Assembly: GCA_035536185.1 (NCBI GenBank)
Contig: DATLOM010000026.1
Coordinates: 1 to 64,000, forward strand
Source of the DNA: GCA-2861595 sp035536185
GTDB lineage: Bacteria > Actinomycetota > Acidimicrobiia > Acidimicrobiales > GCA-2861595
Direction: 5' to 3'
DNA: 64,000 nucleotides
Under the pieces are notes generated by a model. That model searched no databases. It was not told the origin of the DNA and saw nothing but the letters and a program-made list of their open reading frames with translations. Of the stretch, positions 14,918 to 23,038 are shown piece after piece. The stretch's first letter is position 1, and every line of letters begins with the position of its first letter. The translations under genes were made by a program, and so were the position numbers.

Positions 14918-16117
14918 ATGGCGATCCAGGTTACCCGCGGGGTGGCTACCTGCATCAGGAGGACTCCGGAAAATATCGTTATTCAGGTTCAACACGTCTC
15001 AGATTCGCGGCGCGCCGCCCGTGCCCTCGGTAAGGCCGCACAGGAGATAGCGGCGCTTGACGGAGGTTTCCAATCGGCCCCAGGACTCTCGCCCGGAGAT
15101 CGTAACGGCCCCAAGCACGTTTCGGGCGTGCTACCCACAGGCAACGGGCCTTTCGTCCGGATAGACGGGGGCCATACGCCTGTTGAAGTGTTACAGACGA
15201 TTCCCCAGATCATTGCACAACGTCTTCAGGAAGAGGGGATAGAAGACGCACTGCTGGCATCTCCAGCACTAGGAGCACTGTGGGGAAACAGCTTGGAGAG
15301 TGAGTCTAGGGCTGTCGTCCTTCGTATGTATCCCCTACCACCGAGACGGCGCGGAGAACGCTCGGAAATCGCCCGGGAGTGTGTTCTGGATGCGGCCGAG
15401 TGGGTCACGGCTGGTATCGAGCCTTTTGACGAGGTGTGGGCGGACATAGAGTCGATGCAGTTCGCTATTCCTGCCGCCGAAGCCCAGACATTCTTCGAAG
15501 AGGCCCAGATCACGCATTGCGCCAGTTCACACTTGTTGGCAGGGCGTCTCGGACACCGTATACGTGGTGCTCATGGTTGTTTCTGGGCGGTCCGAACTAG
15601 CATTGCTCTGGCAGGCGGGGGCCCGGGATGCACCAACGGTGACCTCGTGGCAATTTTTGAGGATCTGAAGGCGGTTGCTCGGCGCATGGCGCCCATGGTC
15701 GCCTACGCTTTCATTAGCATTGAGCCAAACTTTGCTTACTTCGCAAACATAATCCACCCATCTGATTGGTCTGCCTCTGGAGGAACCGAGCCTAGCGATC
15801 TGCCCTTCGTGTGCGACGAGATTGTCGCTGATGCCTTCCCTTATCAGGTCATTGGTCCTGGCCATCTTGCGCGGTTGGGGCGGTTGCCTCCGGGAAGCAC
15901 TGCACTTGCGGATGGACGCGCTGAGCTAGCCATAGGTGAGCCGTCGCAGTGGCTCTTGTCGGATAGTGAGCCCTTCTACCTCTCGAACCACCCAGAGCGA
16001 CTTCCAGTCCTGCAGTCCGGCCGCCAACTGCTGCAGGCGTGCCTGCTTACTCGGGGCGAAACCGCAGAAGTCCGCCGAGGCCGAGACGTCCGCGGGTTTG
16101 GGACGCAAGCCTCGTGA
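14918..16117 (+). CDS. Hypothetical protein, 399 residues
   Basis: The start is the ATG at 14918 ('MAIQVTRGVATCIRRTPENI'), which has AGAGAGG six bases ahead; the open frame upstream has unlikely composition. It is a soluble protein with no signal peptide. Conserved-looking blocks are 'EVWADIESMQFAIPAAEAQ', 'SIEPNFAYFANIIHPSDW', 'EIVADAFPYQVIGPGHLARL' and 'AELAIGEPSQWLL'. The last blocks remind me of an uncharacterised family in Streptomyces, without known role. It is cargo of the tRNA-Arg element, in AT-richer DNA than the chromosome beside it. Confidence 0.6.
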   Translation: MAIQVTRGVATCIRRTPENIVIQVQHVSDSRRAARALGKAAQEIAALDGGFQSAPGLSPGDRNGPKHVSGVLPTGNGPFVRIDGGHTPVEVLQTIPQIIAQRLQEEGIEDALLASPALGALWGNSLESESRAVVLRMYPLPPRRRGERSEIARECVLDAAEWVTAGIEPFDEVWADIESMQFAIPAAEAQTFFEEAQITHCASSHLLAGRLGHRIRGAHGCFWAVRTSIALAGGGPGCTNGDLVAIFEDLKAVARRMAPMVAYAFISIEPNFAYFANIIHPSDWSASGGTEPSDLPFVCDEIVADAFPYQVIGPGHLARLGRLPPGSTALADGRAELAIGEPSQWLLSDSEPFYLSNHPERLPVLQSGRQLLQACLLTRGETAEVRRGRDVRGFGTQAS

Positions 16118-16391
16118 CGACGAAAATCGGCGCTGTCTAGTGCAAGTAACCCGTAAAGCTCTCGATACGCTAGTTGATCATCTGGCGCGGTATCTCAACG
16201 CCTGGCGCATGGTCTTTCGGGTGCTACGTCGTAGTCTCGTTGCAGGCCATCGCCGTCAGCACACGCGGAACTGCGCTTGGCAAGTGGCCGAGTTCGGCAC
16301 CAAGGCGCTGTTCGGTAACACAGCCGAAGCCCAGGAATTTATCGTGACTGCTGGATGACACTACCCTCACTCCGCATCAGGGCGTTCCCAC

Positions 16392-16931
16392 ATGATGAGT
16401 AAGTCGAGATCTGAAGGACGACACCGCTTGGCTCAGACGGTAATGGCAGCGGTTGGCCTCCTGATAGCCGCTCTTACTTATCTCGGAATCCAGGTCCTGA
16501 AGCCACCGAAGCCTCGGGTGGAAATCACGAGCCCGTCCAACAATGCACGCGTCGGGACCCCCATCGAGGTCGCTGGTGTCTGGGAAAACGTATCTCGGAC
16601 GAAGAACCTCTGGGTGGTCGTCTTACCGGACGGCGCCGAAAAGAGGTACTACCCGAAGGGTAGCGGAAGCACTGAACTCAGAGACAACGGGACTTGGAGC
16701 CAATGTGTGGAGGTCGGCGAGCCGGGCGGTCCGCAAGGGATGTTCACGCTCTACGTGTACCTCGCGACGGATGAGCAAACCCGAGCCGTCCGAGAGCGGC
16801 TGCGACCCGAGCTGCCGGCGTACAACGAAGGTCTTCCGACACTTCCAGACTTGGGTGTCCTGATGGATGAAATTCGAGTCAGTCACGTACCAAATGGCCT
16901 CGCCGACGCGTCGTGCGCACCATCTACCTGA
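16392..16931 (+). CDS. Membrane-anchored protein with Ig-like outer domain
   Basis: A 179-residue protein. Residues 15-35 form one membrane helix ('AQTVMAAVGLLIAALTYLGI'). The outer part starts with 'PRVEITSPSNNARVGTPIEV', typical of bacterial Ig-like domains whose strands follow 'I-T-S-P' and 'G-x-x-v-x-V-x-G', and continues with 'NLWVVVLPDGAEKRYYPKG'. Two ATG codons are adjacent; either can be the start. Last recognised gene of the element. Function unknown. Confidence 0.6.
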   Translation: MMSKSRSEGRHRLAQTVMAAVGLLIAALTYLGIQVLKPPKPRVEITSPSNNARVGTPIEVAGVWENVSRTKNLWVVVLPDGAEKRYYPKGSGSTELRDNGTWSQCVEVGEPGGPQGMFTLYVYLATDEQTRAVRERLRPELPAYNEGLPTLPDLGVLMDEIRVSHVPNGLADASCAPST

Positions 16932-17339
16932 TCGCATTCGCGCCGACCCGAGATTTCATTGCGGCTAGTGACGCTAGCAGGTGTTTCGTACATAGATCCA
17001 CGCCACTCTGGCGACCTCAGTCCAGTGCAGGCGTTACCACTGCAATGTCCAAGTCCCCTCACACCGCTGGATCAATGACACTCGTGTGGACATCACACCG
17101 CCAGCGTCCATCCATTGCAATGTCCGGACCGCGTCGGCGACGGGAGACCTCGAGTTCGGCACGTCGGGGGCGCCGGGTAATGCGCCGGCAAGGTCTCCGT
17201 CCCGACGCGCTGCCCATCCGAGAACTGGCCAGCGGGTGGACCCTGCGATGGGATCGACCGCCGGGCATTTCGTTCACGAGCGGCCACGGATGGGCAGCCG
17301 GGCCTCCACCACGAGTGACAGCCGCCTCTGTTCATCATG
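16932..17339. other. Right end of the element, no gene recognised
   Basis: No frame here has both a plausible start and protein-like content. The right attachment arm and core follow directly. Confidence 0.5.
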
Positions 17340-17351
17340 GTTTCCCATCTG
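17340..17351 (-). repeat. Right attP arm (inverted repeat)
   Basis: GTTTCCCATCTG, the exact reverse complement of the left arm at 6751-6762. It lies 8 bp before the right core. Confidence 0.7.
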
Positions 17352-17359
17352 TGCGGCAC

Positions 17360-17376
17360 CCTGCCGGGGGCGCCAA
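17360..17376 (+). repeat. attR core
   Basis: An exact copy of the 17 bases at 6733-6749. It marks the right edge of the element; chromosomal sequence follows. Confidence 0.8.
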
Positions 17377-17408
17377 TCGCGCGCCTGGCCGCCACCGTCT
17401 GAAGTTGC

Positions 17409-18212
17409 TCAGTCGTCTTCGTCGTCGTCCTCCCGTTCGTCGCCTCCGGCCGGACGGGAACGGCGCCAGAGCCTGTTCACCAGCCAGTAGGCCAAGCCGA
17501 TCACGGCGCCGGCTACAGCCGCCATCACCACGAACAGGGCCAGGACGCCGAGGTCGTAGATCGCCGCGCTCAGCATGAGCACCGCGGACAGGGACGCCAG
17601 CATGATGGCGCCACAGCCCATGGCCCGGTTGCGGGTGAACCGGCCCTGGGGCATGGCTGCCCTCCGCCTCCACGACCCGCTGCGGCGGCGAAGGCGGAAG
17701 GCGGTCCAGAGCCCGAAGGCGCTCCACGGCACCAGCAGCACGCCGAAGACTGCGAAGGCAGCCTGCTCGTGGACCGGGCTGTGGGTCGTCTCCACCGGAG
17801 GTTGGCGAGGGCGTTCGATCCGCGCGACCTGGCCCTCCCAGAAGATCGCCGTCACCTCGTCCCCCTTGCCGAAGGTCCTCCAGTCGGCGCCGCTCTCGAG
17901 CTGTACCGACCGCTCCACGCTGCCGTCCTGAAGCCGCAGGTCGACGTAGAAGTCGTCGTTGCGCCGGCGCTCGTACTTGCGAAGGTCGCTCACCGTTGCC
18001 GCGCTCTCCTCGGCTACCCCGGCTCTCAAGGCTCGCTCGTACCTCTCCGCCTCGTCTGACCTGCTCGGGAAAGCAATCAGGAGCCACGTCCCGATGAGCA
18101 GGCAGGCGGTGGACATCAGCGCCCACAGCCACGGACGATGCTTTTCTCCCTCCGGCACGGCCGCCCATTCCAGCACCCCGAGCGGCTGGCACTCGTAGGC
18201 GGCAGGCCGCAT
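17409..18212 (-). CDS. Membrane protein of unknown function, DUF3592-like layout
   Basis: A protein of about 267 residues when started at 18212; the frame is open to 18311 but would then overlap the divergent gene. One membrane helix ('LWALMSTACLLIGTWLLIAF') precedes an outer domain with 'DDFYVDLRLQDGSVERSVQL' and 'FGKGDEVTAIFWEGQVARIE', a small beta-barrel type stretch. Then come three more helices and an acidic tail ('DEREDDDEDD'). This layout resembles DUF3592-type proteins. It is the first chromosomal gene beyond the element. Confidence 0.6.
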   Translation of the reverse strand: MRPAAYECQPLGVLEWAAVPEGEKHRPWLWALMSTACLLIGTWLLIAFPSRSDEAERYERALRAGVAEESAATVSDLRKYERRRNDDFYVDLRLQDGSVERSVQLESGADWRTFGKGDEVTAIFWEGQVARIERPRQPPVETTHSPVHEQAAFAVFGVLLVPWSAFGLWTAFRLRRRSGSWRRRAAMPQGRFTRNRAMGCGAIMLASLSAVLMLSAAIYDLGVLALFVVMAAVAGAVIGLAYWLVNRLWRRSRPAGGDEREDDDEDD

Positions 18213-18255
18213 GCCGCGCGACCGTGGCCGACAGCAGGCGTCGTAGGCTCGCGCC

Positions 18256-19008
18256 GTGCCTTCCCTCGCCGCGAATGCCCCCGCTGCCGCCTCGGGGTTG
18301 CTCTCTTTCATCCGTTACGGGTTCATGCCGAACCATCTCGGCTATTGCGGCGGGAACGACAACGAGGTGCTCTTCGAGCACGCCGTCGAGGGCCGAGACG
18401 ACCGGCGGCTGGCGCCATTGCTGGTGAAGTTCACCGGCGCCTTTCCCTACCTGCAGACCATCGCCGGCGCCAACGGGATCGCCGACCCACTCGATGCGAG
18501 GGTGGTGGAGGCGTACTGGCTGGGGAACGAGCTGTTGGAGGGAGTGGAGGCGTCGGCGCTGTTCCGTTCCCTCGAGGAGCGGTTCGGCGACCGCCTGGTC
18601 GGCACCATGCGTGAACAGGTCCTGCGCAAGGCTCCACAGGGTGCCCGGCCCTTCCACCTCTTCCACGTCCTCGACGTCTACCGTCACCTTGAGAGCGACG
18701 AGGTGGGAATGGCTGCCATGGACGGCTGCCGGATCAGCTGGGGCCAGGTCACCGCGGTCGAGCCTGGCGCCCTGATGGTGCAGCGGTCGCCCCTTCGCAT
18801 GAAGGACGGCAAGCTTGCGCTGGGAGAGCCGGCTCCGGAGCGGGTCCTGAGAACCATCTCGGGGCAGGGCTTCACCGATGACGTGTCGGTGGGCGACACC
18901 GTCTCCATCCACTGGGGCTGGGCCTGTGAGGTCCTGCGCCCGCACCAGGTGACAAACCTGTCCCATTGGTCGGCGCACCATCTCGCCATCGCCAACGCAA
19001 CGATCTGA
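18256..19008 (+). CDS. Conserved protein, possibly DUF6390 family
   Basis: A 250-residue soluble protein. 'FIRYGFMPNHLGYCGGNDN', 'LLVKFTGAFPYLQTIAGANG', 'DARVVEAYWLGNELL' and 'HWGWACEVLRPHQVTNL' match, from memory, an uncharacterised actinobacterial family listed as DUF6390. No catalytic motif is evident. It is divergent from the preceding membrane protein gene with a gap of about 40 bp, so the two may share a control region. Confidence 0.6.
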   Translation: MPSLAANAPAAASGLLSFIRYGFMPNHLGYCGGNDNEVLFEHAVEGRDDRRLAPLLVKFTGAFPYLQTIAGANGIADPLDARVVEAYWLGNELLEGVEASALFRSLEERFGDRLVGTMREQVLRKAPQGARPFHLFHVLDVYRHLESDEVGMAAMDGCRISWGQVTAVEPGALMVQRSPLRMKDGKLALGEPAPERVLRTISGQGFTDDVSVGDTVSIHWGWACEVLRPHQVTNLSHWSAHHLAIANATI

Positions 19009-19302
19009 CGCTTATCGTAACCATCTTAGCCTGGGCCTACAGCTTCTGCGCCTTCTTTGTCGTCGCCGAGGGCTTGTGGTGTGGCGACTACGGTGCCCAG
19101 ATCTGTTGCGAGGCCGCTCCTCCGGATGCCTCGCTACGAGAAGCTGCCGTGTGGGCTGCTAGAATTCCACAAGGGCACGAGGAGCAGAACGTGGACGTAC
19201 GGGTCGGTCAGCAGAACGTTGCACCGTCGTCCGCCTGCGCTCCGCACACTGCTCGGCAACGAGGGCAGGCGGAGAGCGAGACGCTCCCGAGGCAGCCACT
19301 AG

Positions 19303-20025
19303 ATGAGTGGGAGCGCACGGCGCTTGGCACGGGGATCTGTGGCATCCGCACGAGCTGTGCCAGCGTCTGCCTCCGTGTGTGATCTGCCCCATCCTGCTTC
19401 GTCGCTGATTGGGCGAGCGGCCGAGACCGAAGAAGCTGCCATGGCCTTCCGGCGCACCCGAATGCTCACTCTCACCGGGCCGCCAGGCGTGGGCAAGAGC
19501 CGGCTGGCCCTGTCGCTCGCGTGGCGCCTTCTGCCCCTTTACCCTGATGGCGCTTTGTGGGTGGATGTCCGCGCGGCGGCATGGGCCAGCGCCCCCACGC
19601 AGGAGGCCCCGAAGCGTCTCATCCTGGTCCTGGACAATTGTGAGCACGCCTTGGCCGAATGCGCCGACCTCACGGGCCAGCTCCTCGGCGCTTGGCCCGA
19701 CGCCACCATGCTTGTCACCAGCCGCGAGCCATTAGGGGTTGTCGCCGAGCAGACCCTAAATCTCGCTCCGCTCTCGCTGCCCGACGACGACAGCCTGGCG
19801 GCGGTGCAGGTCAGTGACGCGTTCCACCTCTTCTGCGACCGAGCCACTGTCGTTCAACCGGAGTTCAACGTCGATGCCCACGCCGCCGAGATAGCCGCCA
19901 TCTGCCGCTGCCTCGACGGCATCCCCCTCGCTATCGAGTTGGCCGCGGCGCGGGCCGACGTGCTGTCGCCGGGCCAGATCCTGAGCCGTTTGAATGACGA
20001 GAAGCTGGCTTTCCTCGTTGCCTAG
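19303..20025 (+). CDS. LuxR-family ATPase regulator, N-terminal part before an in-frame stop
   Basis: This is the STAND/NB-ARC-type ATPase half of a large transcriptional regulator. It has a P-loop 'GPPGVGKSRL' near residue 60 and a Walker B-like 'LVLDNCEHAL' near 105, then 'DGIPLAIELAAARADVLS'. The stretch between P-loop and Walker B is shorter than usual by about 40 residues. A TAG at 20023-20025 ends it, but the same frame resumes 18 bases later with the next part of the same protein. With the second part it would make about 930 residues. Confidence 0.7.
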   Translation: MSGSARRLARGSVASARAVPASASVCDLPHPASSLIGRAAETEEAAMAFRRTRMLTLTGPPGVGKSRLALSLAWRLLPLYPDGALWVDVRAAAWASAPTQEAPKRLILVLDNCEHALAECADLTGQLLGAWPDATMLVTSREPLGVVAEQTLNLAPLSLPDDDSLAAVQVSDAFHLFCDRATVVQPEFNVDAHAAEIAAICRCLDGIPLAIELAAARADVLSPGQILSRLNDEKLAFLVA

Positions 20026-20043
20026 AGGGCTACCATCCTGAAC

Positions 20044-22098
20044 GTGCCCGACCCTGGTCCGGCCCCCCGCCACAGGAGCATGCGGGAGTCGCTGGACTCG
20101 AGCTACCAGCTGCTCCTGCCCGCCGAGCAGATGCTGTTCCGGCGCCTGGCTGTCTTCGAAGGCGGTTGGGGCATCGAGGCTGCCGAGCAGGTCTGTGACG
20201 GGGGCGGGCTCGAGGATTACGAGATCCTGGACTCGTTGGGTGCTCTGGTGGCCAAGTCGGTGGTGGTGGCCGACACCGCCGGGCGCGAGGCGCGGTACCG
20301 GCTACTCGAGCCCATCCGCTGGTATGCCGAGGAGAAGCTGGCGGAGGCCGGGGAGTTGCCACGAACTGCCTCCCGTCACGCCTCTTGGTGTCTTGATCTT
20401 GCCCTGGAGATGACGTCCGGGGACGCCAACGCCGACCACCTCACGCCGGAGGCGGCAGAGGCGCTCGAGAAGGAGTACCCGAACCTCACGGCCGGTCTGA
20501 CCTGGGCGCTGAGCGAGCGCCGAACGAAGCTGGCCGTGAGCCTGGTTTCGGCGCTGGTGCCCTTCTGGCACGCCCGTGGGAGTTACCAGGAGGGGCGCCG
20601 GTGGTGCGATCTTGCGCTGGAGCTCGACTTGAGCAGTGTTCCGGAGCTCCACGTGCGGATTCTCTTCGATGTTGGCACCTTTGCGACGCTGACAGGCGAC
20701 TGGGTTGGAGCAACGGCCTATTTCCGGGAAAGCCTCGGCCTCGGCCGCCGTCGCCAGGACCCGAAGATGATCGCGTGGTCGCTGAGCCTGCTGGGCTTCG
20801 CCTCCTCGTTCGGTGAGGGCCCCCGTGTCGCACTGCCTCTCCTGGAGGAGGGAGTAGCCGTGGCACGGCAGGAGGGTGAAGGGGTCAACCTGGCCCGAAT
20901 GCTCGCAGTGGTGGCCTCGATCCACCGCCTGCGGGGTGACCCGGTCGCCGCTCGACCAGTCCTGGAGGAGTGCCTGGATCTGGCACGTGCGGCGGGCGAC
21001 GCCCAGACCGTCGCCGCTGCGCTTGCAGGCCTCGGATGGGTGGCTCTGGCGCAATCGGATTACTACACCGCCGAGGACCTCCTCGGTCAGGCGTTGGTTC
21101 TCTCGGACGGCTGGGGACAGGGCAACGACCACGCCTTGACACTCAACTTTCTCGGGGAGCTGGCCGCGGCCCGTGGTGAGGTCGATGAGGCCCGGGAGCA
21201 CTTCGACATCGGACTGAAGGTTGCGCAAGCGGCCGGTGCACCTTTGCCATCCGCGAGTTGCCTCGAGAACCTCGGCCGTTTGGCGCTGGCCGAGGGAAAT
21301 CTGGAGAGGGCAGAACGCTGCTTCGTCGACGCGCTCGCGGTGGCGGAGCGGGCGGGGCTGTGGTCACTCCGTGCCCGCTGCCTGCAAGGCCTCGGGGAGT
21401 TGTCCCTGATCAAAGGTGAGCCTGGGCTCGCCCGGCATCGGTTTCGGCGGGCGCTGTCGCTCGCTCGTGACGTTGGGGACCGGCGAGCGACGGCCGACGC
21501 CCTCTCCGCCCTGGCCGCCCTCACCCAGGCGCGTGGCGACCAGAAGCGGGCCGTGTCGATGCACGTCGAAGCCCTGAGCCTTCGACACGAGGTGGGTGAC
21601 CGTGCCGGAGTGGCACGTTCGCTGGAGACCTTCGCTCACCACGCTCGTGCCCACGGCCAACCCGACGTCGCGGTGCGCTTGCTCGGAGCGGTGAACGCCC
21701 TGCGCCAGGATCTCGGAGCGGACAGGGCAAGAGGCGAGGGCCGCGAAGCCACCGCAGCCGAGGCCGGCCTGGAGGCGGAGCTGGGTGCTGAGGCCTTTGC
21801 TGCCGCGTGGGAAGAAGGCGCCGCACTCACCGCCGACGAGGCCGTGACCTACGCTTCTCGTGGGCGGGGCCCCAGACCCTCCGCCATCACCGGCTGGGAG
21901 AGCCTCACTGGTGCTGAGCGAGAGGTGGCCGAGCTGGTGCGCCAAGGTCTTACGAACCCCGAGGTCGCTGCTCGCCTCTTCATGTCCCCGCGTACGGTGC
22001 AAGGCCACCTGAAGAAGATCTTCGCCAAGCTCCACATCTCCTCCCGCCGTCAGATCCGGGAGCAAGCGGCGGTAGCTGAGGATCCTCCTAAGGTCTAG
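20044..22098 (+). CDS. LuxR-family regulator, TPR and HTH part
   Basis: In the same frame as the ATPase half and separated only by one stop codon. It opens with 'APRHRSMRESLDSSYQLL', the winged-helix segment that normally follows the NB-ARC domain. A long stretch of TPR-like helices comes next (residues about 130-560, repeated 'A-x-x-x-L-x-x-L-A-L/G'). The C-terminal LuxR HTH is 'LTGAEREVAELVRQGLTNPE' to 'SPRTVQGHLKKIFAKLHISS'. A GTG at 20044 could restart translation, giving a DNA-binding protein without the ATPase. Such regulators couple nucleotide and ligand sensing to gene activation; the target is not evident. Confidence 0.75.
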   Translation: MPDPGPAPRHRSMRESLDSSYQLLLPAEQMLFRRLAVFEGGWGIEAAEQVCDGGGLEDYEILDSLGALVAKSVVVADTAGREARYRLLEPIRWYAEEKLAEAGELPRTASRHASWCLDLALEMTSGDANADHLTPEAAEALEKEYPNLTAGLTWALSERRTKLAVSLVSALVPFWHARGSYQEGRRWCDLALELDLSSVPELHVRILFDVGTFATLTGDWVGATAYFRESLGLGRRRQDPKMIAWSLSLLGFASSFGEGPRVALPLLEEGVAVARQEGEGVNLARMLAVVASIHRLRGDPVAARPVLEECLDLARAAGDAQTVAAALAGLGWVALAQSDYYTAEDLLGQALVLSDGWGQGNDHALTLNFLGELAAARGEVDEAREHFDIGLKVAQAAGAPLPSASCLENLGRLALAEGNLERAERCFVDALAVAERAGLWSLRARCLQGLGELSLIKGEPGLARHRFRRALSLARDVGDRRATADALSALAALTQARGDQKRAVSMHVEALSLRHEVGDRAGVARSLETFAHHARAHGQPDVAVRLLGAVNALRQDLGADRARGEGREATAAEAGLEAELGAEAFAAAWEEGAALTADEAVTYASRGRGPRPSAITGWESLTGAEREVAELVRQGLTNPEVAARLFMSPRTVQGHLKKIFAKLHISSRRQIREQAAVAEDPPKV

Positions 22099-22146
22099 GA
22101 ACCTGGCTTCACCCTCCGGTGGCTACTTGGGCAGACGACACTGAGA

Positions 22147-22169
22147 ACGCGCCACTCTGGCGCGTGTTT
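22147..22169 (+). terminator. Hairpin terminator after the LuxR gene
   Basis: ACGCGCCA and TGGCGCGT form an 8-bp perfect stem with a 3-base loop, followed by GTTT. It lies 49 bp after the LuxR stop. Confidence 0.6.
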
Positions 22170-22253
22170 CACCCGGCCCGCGAGTGAGACGCTGATCAAT
22201 GTGCTCTTAGGGGCTCATCGCACATACCACCAACAACCAAAGGAGAAAATCAC

Positions 22254-22850
22254 ATGATCACAAGTCACCGCACTCGCCTCTTCGGGCGAGGTGCCTTCAG
22301 CGTCCTGGCGGTCGTCGTAGCCGTGCTGATGACGACCGTCTCACCAGCTCACGCGGCCAGCGGAGGGACCGGCATCGAGACCATGACCGGGGTACCCTTC
22401 AGCCTTGACCCGAATCAGCCGTGCGCGCATTACTCGAACTACCAGGCAAACGTGGCATTCACAAACCCCGTGATGGATGCGGAGATCGTGAGCTTGCCCG
22501 GCACGCTGTGGAACGAAGGCCCCGGCGGTACCTACGAGTACGCCGGCCCCAACGTCAACAACTGCCCCACTTACCCCTACAACCAGGCAACGGATGCCAT
22601 CCCTGGTTTCCTGGTGACAATCGCGGGTGACCCGAACTGCGTGGCCGTGCCGGCCACCTACGAGCGGAATTACATCAGCATCGAGGTCGTCTACAGCAGC
22701 ACCGACTGCTCGGGAGTCCTGGAGTACGACCTCATGTCGAAGACCACGCCGGTGCCGATCCCCCCGTTCTTCGATGCCGGTGACGAGGTCGCGGTGTGCG
22801 TGCCCATCATCGCGCCGGCTACATGCTTGATCGGCCCAGCTCTCCCCTAG
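22254..22850 (+). CDS. Small secreted protein
   Basis: A 198-residue protein with a clear Sec signal peptide: basic start, then 'GAFSVLAVVVAVLMTTVSPA' and cleavage after 'AHA'. The mature part has six Cys and many Asn, Tyr and Pro, suiting an extracellular disulfide-bonded domain. There is no sortase motif or membrane anchor. AAAGGAG precedes the ATG. It stands alone between two hairpins, just before the giant surface-protein gene. Family not recognised. Confidence 0.75.
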   Translation: MITSHRTRLFGRGAFSVLAVVVAVLMTTVSPAHAASGGTGIETMTGVPFSLDPNQPCAHYSNYQANVAFTNPVMDAEIVSLPGTLWNEGPGGTYEYAGPNVNNCPTYPYNQATDAIPGFLVTIAGDPNCVAVPATYERNYISIEVVYSSTDCSGVLEYDLMSKTTPVPIPPFFDAGDEVAVCVPIIAPATCLIGPALP

Positions 22851-22875
22851 CCAACTGGCTCATCCGTATGCGCAT

Positions 22876-22910
22876 GCGGTAGGCACGGGTGCTTTGTCCG
22901 TGCCTACCGC
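22876..22910 (+). terminator. Hairpin terminator after the secreted-protein gene
   Basis: A perfect 13-bp stem (GCGGTAGGCACGG at 22876-22888 with its complement at 22898-22910) around a 9-base loop. There is no T run, as is common in high-GC actinobacteria. Confidence 0.7.
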
Positions 22911-23038
22911 GCTCGCGCGAGAACACCTTTCGTGAAAGGAGCCCGGACCGGCAACGGTCTTGTAGCCGTGGACGGGTTCGACTCAGCGGAGATGGAGGGA
23001 AAGCTGCGGTGACTGACGAAGCTTTCCATGGTGACTGA

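Larger units (their letters stand above)
6733..17376. mobile_element. Integrated element at tRNA-Arg, about 10.6 kb
   Basis: The element is bounded by exact 17-bp copies of the tRNA-Arg 3' end (CCTGCCGGGGGCGCCAA at 6733-6749 and 17360-17376). Just inside, a 12-bp sequence is repeated in inverted orientation (CAGATGGGAAAC at 6751-6762, its complement at 17340-17351). A serine integrase remnant abuts the left end. Cargo includes an IS256-type remnant, a rhomboid protease, an Asp-box protein with a lipoprotein, MauE-like genes and several unknown, AT-richer genes. No replication, transfer or phage structural genes are recognised. With the integrase truncated, it is probably fixed unless helped in trans. 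Confidence 0.75.

Noticed and set aside
16139..16358. A 73-codon frame from a GTG after the 399-residue gene
   Set aside because: No ribosome binding site and Arg/His-rich composition; I could not support it as a gene.
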